Shown: in pieces, positions 44,335 through 54,867 of the stretch
How positions within the stretch are numbered: the first letter of the stretch is position 1
Layout of the letters: each line of letters starts with the position of its first letter
Origin: Hygrocybe punicea
Lineage: Eukaryota > Basidiomycota > Agaricomycetes > Agaricales > Hygrophoraceae
NCBI GenBank assembly: GCA_963556145.1
Contig: OY744461.1
Coordinates: 6,458,891-6,522,890, forward strand
Direction: 5' to 3'
DNA length: 64,000 bases
Notes under the pieces: generated by a model
Seen by the model: only the letters and a program-made list of their open reading frames with translations
Told to the model about the DNA's origin: nothing
Databases searched by the model: none
Position numbers and translations under genes: made by a program

Positions 44335-46740
44335 TGCTGGAAGCGGCCAGGGTTGGTTCCATGCGAGTGCACGAGGTCTTGGAGGAGGAGAGTGGGGGTA
44401 ACCGTTTTCTATCTATTGAACTGACGTTGTGTCGTACAGCAGCACAGACATGGGCAGACAAAACTACTCTTAAATGAATTAGAACATTTTCTAGATAGAT
44501 TTACATTTTTGCCTAAAAGTATCTAAACTTGACCAACTCTATCTTACTCCATCACCATGACCTCCCCCATGATCATAACTGCTCGACACATTCGCTTCAA
44601 TCATAGCATGATCAACAGTGTCGCCGGCAACTAAATTAACACCACTATTTACCAAATCCATGGCCAGCTGCCTCCTGGCCCCGACCTTATTGGTAAGTAA
44701 CCACTCGACGTTATCCCGAACAAACGCTTACAGATGTTGTAGACCTAGAACGCCGGTTGAGCAACTTCCAGATGAAGTTGCGTGATGTCCTGCGAAGTCA
44801 AAACAAGCGGATCAAGGAGTTGGAAGTCGAGCTGGCCGATCTCCAGCGGAATCATGATGCTGTGATCACGAGATTAGACCTGGGCCTCGATTTTGGACTT
44901 GGATGGTAAGTTGTATTCTTTCAATCGAGTTTCCAAGCGCTTAGAACTACTTCCCAGCTGTTTAGTCCTGACACTCTTTGTTTTGCTTGTATTATGTGCA
45001 TAACGGAATATATGTATCTAAGTCACCCCAAGACCAGGACAAGGTCAGACAACTCCTCGTGCACCAACCACTATGCATATACATGATACAAACTCTCTAA
45101 CATATTGCAAAACAACAGCATGGACCACCAACTGACATGAGCACAAATGGAAACCGCTCGGATGGAAATCATTCACACACGTGCTAGAGCCCTGCAGCAA
45201 CATTTATGGTAAGTTCATTCCCTCAACTGGAATTACAATTGTCAACACCACCCCCTAGTGACAATCCCATGTGATCGAAATGGATCACGGCTTTAAGCGA
45301 CAAATCGACAGTCCGTCGGATTAGATCGGTAGTGACTTAGCATTATTATCTAATCAGAGGTATGTTTTTTTTTGTGTCGTGCGAGATAATCAAACATATC
45401 CTTTGTGTCAAATACGCATGCTTACATGTCGACGACACTGGCTGTGAGTTTTGGCATTATAGTAGGACTGGGTTAGAATTTCTCAAGTCTTTCCGATACT
45501 CCCACCTCCAGATAGACTTCAAGTTCACCAGGTCACACTAGGCAAGTGTTGCATTCAGGATGCACGGTAAGGGTGAGCTCTGAGGAAGGTCCACCAAATC
45601 CGTTATAATGATAACCTTGCCCTTCAGCTCACTTCCAACCGCCCAGGACGCAGCCGCCCACAACAACGCCAAAGAGCCACAAAACGCACTAACATCAAAG
45701 TTTACAGACGAATCTCCAGACACGAGCATACATACATACAGTACATACTCACATTGTTGCAAGGATCCTTCTACGCATTGGTGAGTGCATTTGGAGCCCC
45801 GCAATATCCGGTTTGTCTTGTCATACTCACCTGCAATGGAATAGCACAACTGGCAGATACATTTCCGGCCCAACAAACCTCTTCCTCTCGATGCCACCCA
45901 CCGGCACAAGCCTGTTCGTCACCGTTCCTTCAGCCGTGTCAATTGTGGGCTTCTCCATTCTCGTGTCTGTGCCTCGGAATCCTGTAGTTTTCTCGAACGC
46001 TCATCCATGTTGCAAGCAGACAAGGAGACTTCGGGGTGCAGGGCCAAAGCTTGTGCTCTGGGCTTGCACCTGTTTCGCGGTGCAAACTAGGACTTTTTAG
46101 GAACCTCTACACTGCCGACTACATAAAGGACCACCCGCATACAACCACTGCCGAATTTACTGCTGTCTAAGATATACTAGACAAGGAAATGAAAGACGTA
46201 GGGATTCTCAAGTCCTTTTGCAGTTTAGCTGATCATCCTCTTACAGAAATAGGAGAAGCTCAGCCTGTTGCGCAAGTTATCCGAGTTGGTCATTGGTTAG
46301 ATAGATGGGAGGGGGCGGAGGGCGGGGGCACAACTAGCCAAGGAACAAGGCACTGAACTAGAGCAGGAGTAATTCCACCAGTTCCTCGGTAGTACTAGTA
46401 GTGATGACTTTGGAAATCCATTTACAAGTTCAACGTGCTGATTTGCCGTGGTCTGATAAGGTTCTAATGAAATAATAATAGATATTTATTGGCCAGAATG
46501 AATTCACATGAGCTTATTCTAAATTAATGCCAGGCCATTGTAATCCCATCCATGCACTGCCAGGAATGCTGCCGCACTATGATAAGGACATACAAAGGCT
46601 ATATCATTATGCCAGTAAATGATAAAATGTTGCCATTCCAGCACTGAAATGGTAACAACAGTTATTCATTTACCAGGATGATATTACATGAGCTAAGCCT
46701 AAAATAATTCTGTGTCAAGGTAAGAAAGGGTAATACTAGA
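44335..46740. other. Long stretch with only gene fragments
   Basis: Includes a two-exon coiled-coil fragment on the plus strand (exon end 44692; exon 44734-44905 with DLERRLSNFQMKLRDVL and KRIKELEVELADLQRNHD) preceded in frame by TAA, so not a proven gene. A 95-codon plus frame at 45813-46100 has hydrophobic segments and no known motif. The rest (45000-45500, 46130-46740) is non-coding, with a poorly conserved repeat of ACATGAGCTTATTCTAAA type near 46507 and 46688. Confidence 0.45.
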
Positions 46741-48040
46741 TCTGTGGCTGGACAGCTGATTAGAAATTGTCAACTCCGCCAGGCCTTACCAGGGTCTCCA
46801 CATTTTCCTGATGCCAGCCATCATGGTCATGACAAAACAATCAAACTCATCTCTCGGGCAACAACCTGGCCAACAATATGACAGGATGTCGAACAATACA
46901 TTGCTGGCTGCACCAAATGCCAGCAGAATAAACCATGACAAGGTAAACAATCAGGACAGTTGTTTTCCCATGATGTTCCATCATACAATTGGCATACGAT
47001 TTCAGTTGACATGATAGGACCATTACCTGAATCACATGGGTTTGATGCCATCCTAGTTATCATCAACAACGAAAAACATCTGATTTTTGTTGTGACAAAT
47101 ACAACATTATCTTCAGAAGGATGGGCTCGACTTCTTCGCGACAATGTCTTCAAACATTTCAGCATGCCACAATTCATTGTCTCTGATTGAGGATCTGTTT
47201 TTGTTTCTTGTTTCATCACCGAACTCTATACTTTGATCTGAATCAAAGGATGACTGACAACCGTATATCATCTACAAGCCAATGGACAAACAGAAGGAAT
47301 GAATCAAGAATTAGAAATCTTTTTATTTTACTTCACAAATTACCTACAAGATGATTGGAGCGAATGGCTTGCACTTGTGGAATTCACATTGGCAAATTGC
47401 GAATCATCCACAATCAAGGCTTCCCCCTTTTTTGCTACACAAGGCCAGCATCCATGGACTGGCCTTGAGATTGACGACCAACAACCAATTGTCAATGAAG
47501 CCATCAGTGACTTCATCACATGAATGAAGGTCATACAGCAGAAAATCAGTACAATTGCCAATGCCACACAACAGACCATGAAGGATAAGTATGATGGACA
47601 TGTCAAGGATATTCTCTTTTCCCCTGGTGATAAAGTCTGGCTGAATGGCAAAAATCTCACAACTGATCGACCAAGCAAAAAATTGGACAATCAGCATTTT
47701 GGTCCATTCACCATCCTCACAAAAGTCAGCTCCTCATCATACAAGCTCAAGTTGCTAAAAACATGGAAAATATACCCGATCTTCAATGTCGACCTCCTTT
47801 CCCCTTTCCATCACCTACCACCACTATACAACAAAAATATCATCTCCATCCTCCTCCCGAAATTGTTGACAATGATTATCATTACAAAATAGAAACAATT
47901 CTCAATTCCCATATCCATCGCAATAAATTATATTACCTCATACATTGGCTTGATTACCCTCGTGATGAAGATTCCTGGATTCCTGCCACTGACACTGTGT
48001 ATTGCCAGGATCTCATCAATGATTTTCATAAAGCCCATCC
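46741..48040 (+). pseudogene. Gypsy chromovirus integrase and chromodomain fragment
   Basis: A plus-strand remnant of a Ty3/gypsy pol 3' end, in order: zinc-binding HHCC region (SHHGHDKT...CTKCQQNK near 46815-46930); catalytic core start ISVDMIGPLPESHG and FIVSD; the third acidic residue in QTEGMNQELE; then KDILFSPGDKVWLNGKNL and KLDNQHFGPFTIL (GPF domain); and a chromodomain (YKIETILNSHIHRNKLYYLIHWLDYP) near 47885-47975. The chromodomain targets integration to heterochromatin in chromoviruses. In-frame TGA codons stand at 47188-47190 (in SDRG) and 47521-47523, with others between. No LTR was seen, and the upstream RT part is absent. Confidence 0.85.
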
Positions 48041-49280
48041 CATGCCCCTTCTCTTTCTTCTCTTTGCTCTCTTTTCACTTTACCCTCTTTCATTACTCCT
48101 CCTTTTTCTTCTTCCGCTGTTTTACTTGCTATTTATCCTCATAATGCTGCTCTCATTTCCAACTGGTCAAAAAACCACGAATTCTATAAATACACTTTTC
48201 CTCCTGGTGTCACACTCATATCTCTATGAAACCACCCCCATCGATGCCATCACTTCCATCATCGAAATTGCTCCTCCCATTGTTGCTCCCACCCACATCA
48301 CTGATATCACTGGCGCCAGCAACCTTGACTTCAATCTCCGCAAAAAAGTCTGCCCCTTCACTTTTCCTATTGTTCTTTATTATCGTCTTCCCACCCCTCT
48401 CCCTTCTGCCGCCCTTTCCCATGAGTTCAGGATCACCACCTCGTTTTTCCCTTCTCCCTTCTTTTTTCATCAACATTCACCCCATTAACCCCAATCACCT
48501 CGTGTATTAATTTCTGCCTACCCTAAACTCTTTCACACATATATATTTTCTTTTTCCCCCTTTCGTCATTCACCCCTTCCTTCTTTCCCTCCATGTCTTC
48601 TGCTACCTTCTACTGCCCCTCTTCTCCTTCTTTCTCTCCCCATCATCACCATGGCATACCTCATTCCAAGCACCACTTTTGTCACCATAGTGTATGCTTT
48701 TCCCCTTCCCTTTTCCCTCCTTCTTCCTTTGCCTCCAAACATCTCATGTGATCCATTGCTCATCTCGGCATCGACCCTTGCCTGTTCTCCAATTGGCTCA
48801 TTCCCCCTTTCTTCTACTCCATTCGTCCTCCTGGTCCCGCCTTGCCTGCTGTGCCACCGACTGTCTCCATCTGGTTCTCCAACATCCCCTCAATCTGTAT
48901 ATGGAATTCTGTGATTGTTCCTCCGTCTATGATTCCCTCATCCTTCCAGTTAATCGGGATGATTCCCCTTGTTCTGAGGGTATTGTTATGTTTCACTCCA
49001 ATTCCCACTCCAATAGAAACCTCAACATCATTGATTGGGTTCACAATATCATTGATGACAACCTGAAAAGATATCCCACACCAATCACCACCAACAAGTC
49101 ACATAAATCACAAACCCTCATACATGCCTTGAACAACACAGCACAACATAATCACTGTATCCTCCAGTTATTGTCACCGGACATGCAAACCAGTTGTTGG
49201 CCACCACATTGGCACCCCAACATGCATATACCACGAACAAAGAGAAGACACTGTTCATCTTGGAACTTAGCCTCCCCATT
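48041..49280 (+). other. Downstream part of the gypsy fragment, pyrimidine-rich, no gene
   Basis: Strongly CT-rich (long runs of TTCTTCC, CCCTTTC). The long open frames here are Pro/Ser/Leu low-complexity and reflect the composition. It may include the 3' untranslated part of the chromovirus. The end is set by MITE 3 at 49289. Confidence 0.5.
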
Positions 49281-49346
49281 ACCACGAGTAGGGTTGACCA
49301 CGGGTCTTGAATGGGTCGGCTCGGCTGACACCGCACCCATACCCGT

Positions 49347-49501
49347 TGGAGAGGGTCGGAGGCTGCTGTGGGACTCTGAGGGAGTCTTGCTGGAAAGCAC
49401 GGAAAGACTAGGATTGGAACTATCTACTACATCAGATCAGCTACTGACTACGACGAACCGTGGGAATCCAGTCACGTGACAGGATAGGCACTACCACTAC
49501 A
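49347..49501 (-). repeat. 3' LTR of the pol-less element (155 bp)
   Basis: Begins TGGAGAGGGTCGGAGGCTGC and ends CACTACCACTACA on the plus strand. GTCACGTGAC lies at 49471-49480. It is preceded by CCGT. Confidence 0.87.
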
Positions 49502-49503
49502 AG

Positions 49504-49514
49504 TGCCCCCCCTC
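49504..49514 (-). other. Polypurine tract of the pol-less LTR element
   Basis: On the minus strand AAGAGGGGGGG lies two to three bases before the 3' LTR, the position where plus-strand DNA synthesis starts in LTR elements. Together with the primer-like site at the other LTR it fixes the element as minus-oriented. Confidence 0.7.
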
Positions 49515-49906
49515 TTGTAGCGACGCCCTCGTCGCTAGCCGAAGAGAGAGAAGCGAAAAGAAAGGCAGGGGAAGGGGGAAAGAAAAGAGAGCAACAAACA
49601 CAAATGAACAAAACAAAACAAAAATCGGTCCAGACATAATGCTCAACTCTACCTAGGCCTTGCCCAACTCAAAGCTACCAGGGCTTGACTCAAGTCACGA
49701 AGGCGGGGGTCACGATCCCAATTGAGGTGCATTGAGTTCGGTGGCTTCGAGCTGGTCGGCGTGAGGGGTTGTGTGACGATGGGCCGTCCTGGACCAATGC
49801 CACAAGGATGGCTTCGAGTGACGACGGAACCAGTGGGGGCGGTGCAGAAACATTGGGGGCGTGTGTAGCTGCGCCGTTGAGCACGGCGCCATAGAGTGGA
49901 AAAAGG

Positions 49907-51250
49907 TCATTGTTGCATGTTGGAACGGAGGGTCGAAATGTCACGGGGGGTTCGTGTTGGAAAGGTGGCATGGATGGGAATCGTGGCGGCTTCTTCGGCC
50001 CAGTCAAATCGCGGAGGTGGTAACGTAGGTGCGGGCAAATTCGCTGGGGTGGGGCTGCACACGCGAATCGAGCCATTCGCGGTCCCTCGTTGGCCCTTCC
50101 CGTCATCTAGGCGCGTATCATTGCTCATCGCCGGGATTTCCTCGCTCATCTCAGCTACCCTTGCCGTCTGTGTCTCCCTGTTCCTCGCGTACACGTCGGC
50201 TCGCGTTTCGACGTCGTCTGGGCATGGGGCTCGCGCTTGCGACTTCCTGGGGGCGACGTTGTGGTTCCGGGCTGACGTGGGCACACGTGGGTATAAACCT
50301 GGGGGAAAAACGGGGTCTGGGGCGCATCTGGGCGTGTCTTGGTGCACGGGCATGGGATTTTGGGCCTGTGGGGGCGTAAACTGGTTGGGTACTGGTGCCG
50401 GCGCGTTGGAATTGCGTTCTGACGCGTGTATGGATGCGGTCTTCGGTGGGGATGGTGGTCCTTTGGAGGGCGGCGGCGTTAACACTCGCATGCCTGCTTT
50501 AGGTGAGTGGGGACTGGTTGGGGCCGGTTCTGGTGACGTGGCGCGGTCTGGTGCAACGGCCATCATCGTCGGTGAAGACGGACGTGTTGGGGCGTGGTGG
50601 GATGCATATTCACGCGAGAACGTATGTGTTTGGGTGGGCGTTGACACGCGGTGCGTCTTGCATTCAGTGCTGGGCGAGGGGGCGTGTGTTGGGATGTGCG
50701 CGGTTGTTTCAGGGGATGGCGGGCGTGTTGGGTCACGCGGGGACGTCTTTTCACTCGTGGATGGGGCCGTCTGGCTTGACAGGGAGGTGGTGGAGGGTGG
50801 TTGCTGTTGGGTTGCTGTGGAAACAGCAGCTGGCGGCGTCATTTGCGTCGATGCGGACGCGTGCGTACGTGTGGCAGCTTGTGGGGGCGCGGACACGTTG
50901 CTGGGTGCCATTGGCGTCAACATCGATGCCGGCGTTTGTGTTGATGCGCATGCACAGATGCGCAGCTCCATTTGCGTCGAGACGGAAGTGCCAGTGAGCG
51001 GCTCTGGCTGCGTTGCTGCGTTCATCTGCGTTGACGCTGATATGTGGGTTGGTGGGGCTAACTGGGTGGATGTGCAGGTGATGATGGGTGCTGTAGAACG
51101 CTCCCAGCGAGCGCGTTCTTCCGCCATGCCCTGGGCTCTGCCTTTTTCGAGGACTGATGACAGAAGTTTTTCCATGTCTTTAATGCGCATGATTGCGCCG
51201 TCTTGAAACTGGGAACCCAAAATGGTGGGTGTAGGTTCGCGTTGGTCCAT
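49907..51250 (-). CDS. Single ORF of the pol-less LTR element (Pro/Thr/Ser-rich, possible Gag-like)
   Basis: 447 residues from ATG 51250, uninterrupted. The first 60 residues are helical and charged (MRIKDMEKLLSSVLEKGRAQ, AEERARWERS), a possible coiled coil. The rest is built of Pro/Thr/Ser/Ala/Gln segments in which short units such as ASTQM, VSTQME and ACASTQTP recur. No zinc knuckle, protease, RT or integrase motif is seen. By position in an LTR element it could be a structural (Gag-like) protein; this is inference. The opposite strand also has a 436-codon open frame here because of the GC-rich composition; LTR polarity favours the minus strand. Confidence 0.6.
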   Translation of the reverse strand: MDQREPTPTILGSQFQDGAIMRIKDMEKLLSSVLEKGRAQGMAEERARWERSTAPIITCTSTQLAPPTHISASTQMNAATQPEPLTGTSVSTQMELRICACASTQTPASMLTPMAPSNVSAPPQAATRTHASASTQMTPPAAVSTATQQQPPSTTSLSSQTAPSTSEKTSPRDPTRPPSPETTAHIPTHAPSPSTECKTHRVSTPTQTHTFSREYASHHAPTRPSSPTMMAVAPDRATSPEPAPTSPHSPKAGMRVLTPPPSKGPPSPPKTASIHASERNSNAPAPVPNQFTPPQAQNPMPVHQDTPRCAPDPVFPPGLYPRVPTSARNHNVAPRKSQARAPCPDDVETRADVYARNRETQTARVAEMSEEIPAMSNDTRLDDGKGQRGTANGSIRVCSPTPANLPAPTLPPPRFDWAEEAATIPIHATFPTRTPRDISTLRSNMQQ

Positions 51251-51539
51251 AGCACTAGCAGTCGAGGATTATTTTGTGGTTTTCTTTTTGTTTGTCATGG
51301 TGAAATAAAATGTGAAAAGTTCTCGGTGCTCGGTGCTCGGGTTCTGGAAGTTCTCGGTGCTCGGTTCTTGGTGCTCAGGGTTCTGAAAGTTCTCGGGTGT
51401 TGGAATAAGGGGCTCGGTTCTCAGCGCTCGGAAATGTTCTAGGGCTCGAAAAGTGTAGGAAATGGCCAGAAAAAAGCAGAAAATGTGGGCAGTCACGAAG
51501 AATTGCTGGCAGGATTCAAAGCCGCTCTCATCACCACAT

Positions 51540-51692
51540 TGGAGAGGGTCGGAGGCTGCTGTGGGACTCTCTGAGGGAGTCTTGCTGGAAAGCACAGAAA
51601 GACTAGGATTGGAACTATCTACTACATCAGATCAGCTACTACGACGAACCGTGGGAATCCAGTCACGTGACAGGACAGGCACTACCACTACA
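51540..51692 (-). repeat. 5' LTR of the pol-less element (153 bp)
   Basis: Same borders as the 3' LTR, with an extra CT, a missing TGAC and two base changes (one at CpG). GTCACGTGAC lies at 51662-51671. It is followed by CCGT. Confidence 0.87.
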
Positions 51693-52418
51693 CCGTGAAC
51701 ACCTTACCCGGGGCAGTTTTGACCTACACCCACACCTGAACATCCACGGGTCATGATGGTACACCTTACCTGTGGTGTAGCGTCACGTCCTGCCATCCAC
51801 CACAGCGCCGGCATCAATTGACACGACGTGCGTGTCTGTGAGGTGATTGAGACTGGGGAATGGGTTGTTGGACGTGTCATTGGGCAATGGAGAGATGACT
51901 GAGGGTGACTGAGGGGGCATATGCCATCGGACGTGTTGTTGCGTGTCTGTGAGCTGGATGAGAGGGGGACGCGTTGTTGTTGTTGCGTGTCCACAAGCTG
52001 GATGAGAGGGGGACGCATCATTGTCATACTGTTGCCCCATGCTGTTGTTGTTGTCGTCATAGCATAGTTAGCTACAGTTCATTACTTGATCAGAAATTGA
52101 GACTTACCTGTAGGCTGGGAAGTGGGAGCACCACCCCTCGCCACTTCCCTGCTCCTTCCTTTGACTATTCCAGTTGGTTGTCTGGTCGCCATGCGCTTGC
52201 TCGCCCTTGGTCATAGCCATCAAGATGGTTGTGGTGGTTGTGTGGAATGTCTTCGAATTGTCCTGGGATAACTGTATGAACCCGTGACACACCACAACCA
52301 TGGGTATGGGTCATGGTATGGTCACGGTGTCCACCTTTGGACACCATGACCCATACCCACTTAACCTGTACCGAAAGACTGCGGGTTTCCAAAACCCATG
52401 GTCAACGCTAACCACAAG

Positions 52419-54655
52419 TCATGATGAAGAACCCTACCCTGAAGATGTTTAGTATTTAACCCAGATGTTTGTAGTTCTTGTTCATTAAGTTTAGTTTAGC
52501 TACTCTTCTCCCAATCGCTACCTCGAACTACCCAGACAAATCCCTCTCCTCCTCTTATTACCTTGTTTGTACTTGCTTTCCCTTATTCAAACTCTGTTTG
52601 GTTGATTGTTATTGGAGACCACTACTAAGACAGCAATCCGTAACAGCTCTGGCAACAATCCACTTAACTGGGAGGTGGTTTCCAGAGGAGAGCACAGCAG
52701 TTTGTATTGTTGCTTACAACTAAGAGAACACTGTCAAGAGGGGGGGTTATGGTCTACTGTCATTGCGAACCATGGGGGTTACCCAAGACAAGATGAGTCA
52801 GCCCCAAGAACCAGACTAAATGTAAAGAAGAGAAAAGAAGAAAATTTCTGAACCAACTACAAGAACAGTGGATATAGTGACTGGTCTTGAGGGGAGGTAA
52901 ATATAAGTCCAACCATGAGGCTACAGTAAGTCCAACTACACCATGTGTTCACCATGAGGTGGACATGAGGCATTCTCATGTTGATGTTTTTGCGATCAAA
53001 CTGGAGGCCCAGTTGTCATTGAGGATAGAAGAGGTCTGGATGACTTATATGATTTGTCATCAGATCATGTAATATGCAGAATTGCCAATTCAGGGTCTAC
53101 ACTTGCTGTAATGGGCAAGTAGGTAGTCTGGCAAGAGCATTGTATGGTCAGGTTGGAGAGAGAGAGGCATTGTCCAGCATGGGATTGGTGAAGGGAGTGT
53201 CTTGAGGTAGCATAGATATAGTGGCAAGGTCGGTATGAAAGAAAACAAAGGAATGTGCTGGAAGAAAACCAACTAGGATGGTGGGATAGTCAAGGTCAGA
53301 CATGTGAACAGTGTAAGCTATGCCAGATGACAATGTCTGTGTTGATGATGCATCAAGGGGCAATGTCTTGTCCTGTATGTAGAACAATGATGTCCACCTG
53401 ACATTGGTATTCTTCCAAGAAAGGGTAGTGGCATAAACAAGTATGGGAGTCATCAAGGTTACAGATGGAAAAGGAGAAAGGAGTGTGGGTCCAGATTTTA
53501 AGTCATGGCACAAGTGACAAGCTGTGGGAATAAGTCATCAGGTACTGCATTGAAGCAATGATGTGTGAACAATACACAATAGAGGTTGGTTCACTGTATT
53601 GGGAAGTCATATGGTCTGTGGTTGAAGTCCAAAGGAGTGTGCTCTGGCAATGGTCAGATTGGAGGGAACAGTGAAATGTCTCATGATCAGGGATTGTTCA
53701 GGGTATCCATGCAGGTGAGGAATGTCATGGAATTGTCAGGGAGGATAATGGTAGGCACAGGATATGAAAGTGGAAACCATATATCCAGGAATGGCAATTG
53801 TCAATTATGTGGTGAGATATTGTCAAGGTGGAAGTTGGAAGTATCAATGGCAGACGGGTGTTGGTGCCAAAGATAGACCATAACAAGGTAGAAACCAATA
53901 AGGAAGGTGATGGCGATGCTGCCAATGATGATTACAGTGATTAGCTGTGTCAGGAGTACAGCCATTGTGTATTGGTTTGTCCTAGGATGAAGTAAACAAT
54001 ATGTCAGGGCAAGGGAAAAGACAATGGCAATGATGTCCATCAGCAAGGAGACTGTTTGGGTACAGAAAGGTCACATGGGGGATGTGTGCATGGTCAGTCT
54101 GGATTGTTCTAGAGGAAAGGATAAAAAGGAAACAAGAACAAGAACAAACAATGATATCCAAAAGAAGACAAAAGGAAATGAAAAAGGAAGGTGTGGTCAT
54201 GCAGAATTGTCATGGTGGGTAATGGAGTTGGATTCGGAGTTGTGGAGCTGAAAAATGTAACATTTATGTTTACAATGGTGAATGAAAGGCAAGCACAACA
54301 ACCATCAAACTCCCTGGAAAGCATAACCAACTTGATGCCATATCCCACAAATGAACACTAACTTCTCTTCCCACACCAATACTAACAAATCCCAACAAAA
54401 GGAAGCTTCACACATGGAAAAAGTGCTGGGAATGAATCAAGCAATGGAAGAAAAGAGGCAAAGCTATGTTTCACTCAATGCAGAGATTATGGCAATGGTA
54501 GGGATTCAAAGCATCCACATAAGCATTGCTGGGAAGTTGAATAGTTAATGCTATTGAATATTGAGATCGCAGTTTTATATTTATTATTATTATTAATTAA
54601 TTAATTAATATTTTTTCGTCAAGCCTACATTCCGCCGTCATCACATTGAATCAGT
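52419..54655. other. No recognisable gene
   Basis: 52440-52620 is pyrimidine-rich. 52620-52900 may be the edge of an old LTR element. 53100-54350 has several short minus-strand frames with hydrophobic stretches (for example 53801-54046) but no motif or consistent exon structure. A TTA/TTAA microsatellite lies at 54578-54610, just upstream of the SUZ gene. Confidence 0.45.
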
Positions 54656-54829
54656 ATGGCCGCCGTCAGCGACAAGGGACAAGATTCCTGGGATCAGCCG
54701 CATGTGAGTATCTAACTAACACCCGTAATGTCATCGGTATTCGAGTAGACGTATTCCGACCAGAGCAGTCGGGTGGTTCTAGCAATACGTAAACCTTCGG
54801 CTCGTGCCCTATCAGTCCCGGATGACTGG

Positions 54830-54867
<38 letters not shown>

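Larger units (their letters stand above)
49347..51692 (-). mobile_element. LTR element without pol, 2,346 bp
   Basis: Direct repeats 49347-49501 and 51540-51692 differ by two substitutions and two short indels, with TG...CA ends and a CCGT duplication (49343-49346 and 51693-51696). On the minus strand the layout is 5' LTR, a possible primer site TGTGGTGATGAGAGC directly after it (about 51537-51523), a leader, one ORF (51250-49907), and a polypurine AAGAGGGGGGG directly before the 3' LTR (about 49514-49504). There is no RT, RNase H or integrase, so it must use enzymes from another element. Nearly identical LTRs and an open ORF suggest recent activity. Confidence 0.85.
49289..52410. mobile_element. 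MITE 3, hAT-like, CGGGTA-rich, containing a nested LTR element
   Basis: Outer flanks ACCACGAG (49281-49288) and ACCACAAG (52411-52418) form an 8-bp duplication with one CpG-to-CpA difference. The ends are TAGGGTTGACCACGGGT and, inverted, TAGCGTTGACCATGGGT. Without the nested LTR element the MITE is about 770 bp. Its right half contains a strong cruciform (GGTATGGGTCATGG, then GGTGTCC...GGACACC, then CCATGACCCATACC; 52304-52362), like the subterminal inverted pair in MITE 2. No transposase. Confidence 0.8.

Noticed and set aside
22734..48040. A single gypsy element spanning the pol remnant at 22.7-25.9 kb and the integrase at 46.7-48.0 kb
   Set aside because: More than 20 kb of unrelated genes lies between them; they are better read as two separate truncated copies.
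48226..49479. Long Pro/Ser/Leu-rich ORFs downstream of the chromodomain
   Set aside because: They reflect the CT-rich composition; several frames are open at once and no domain is present.
49896..51206. 436-codon plus-strand ORF across the pol-less LTR element
   Set aside because: It is the complement of the 447-codon ORF in GC-rich sequence; the primer-like site and polypurine tract place the coding strand on the minus side.
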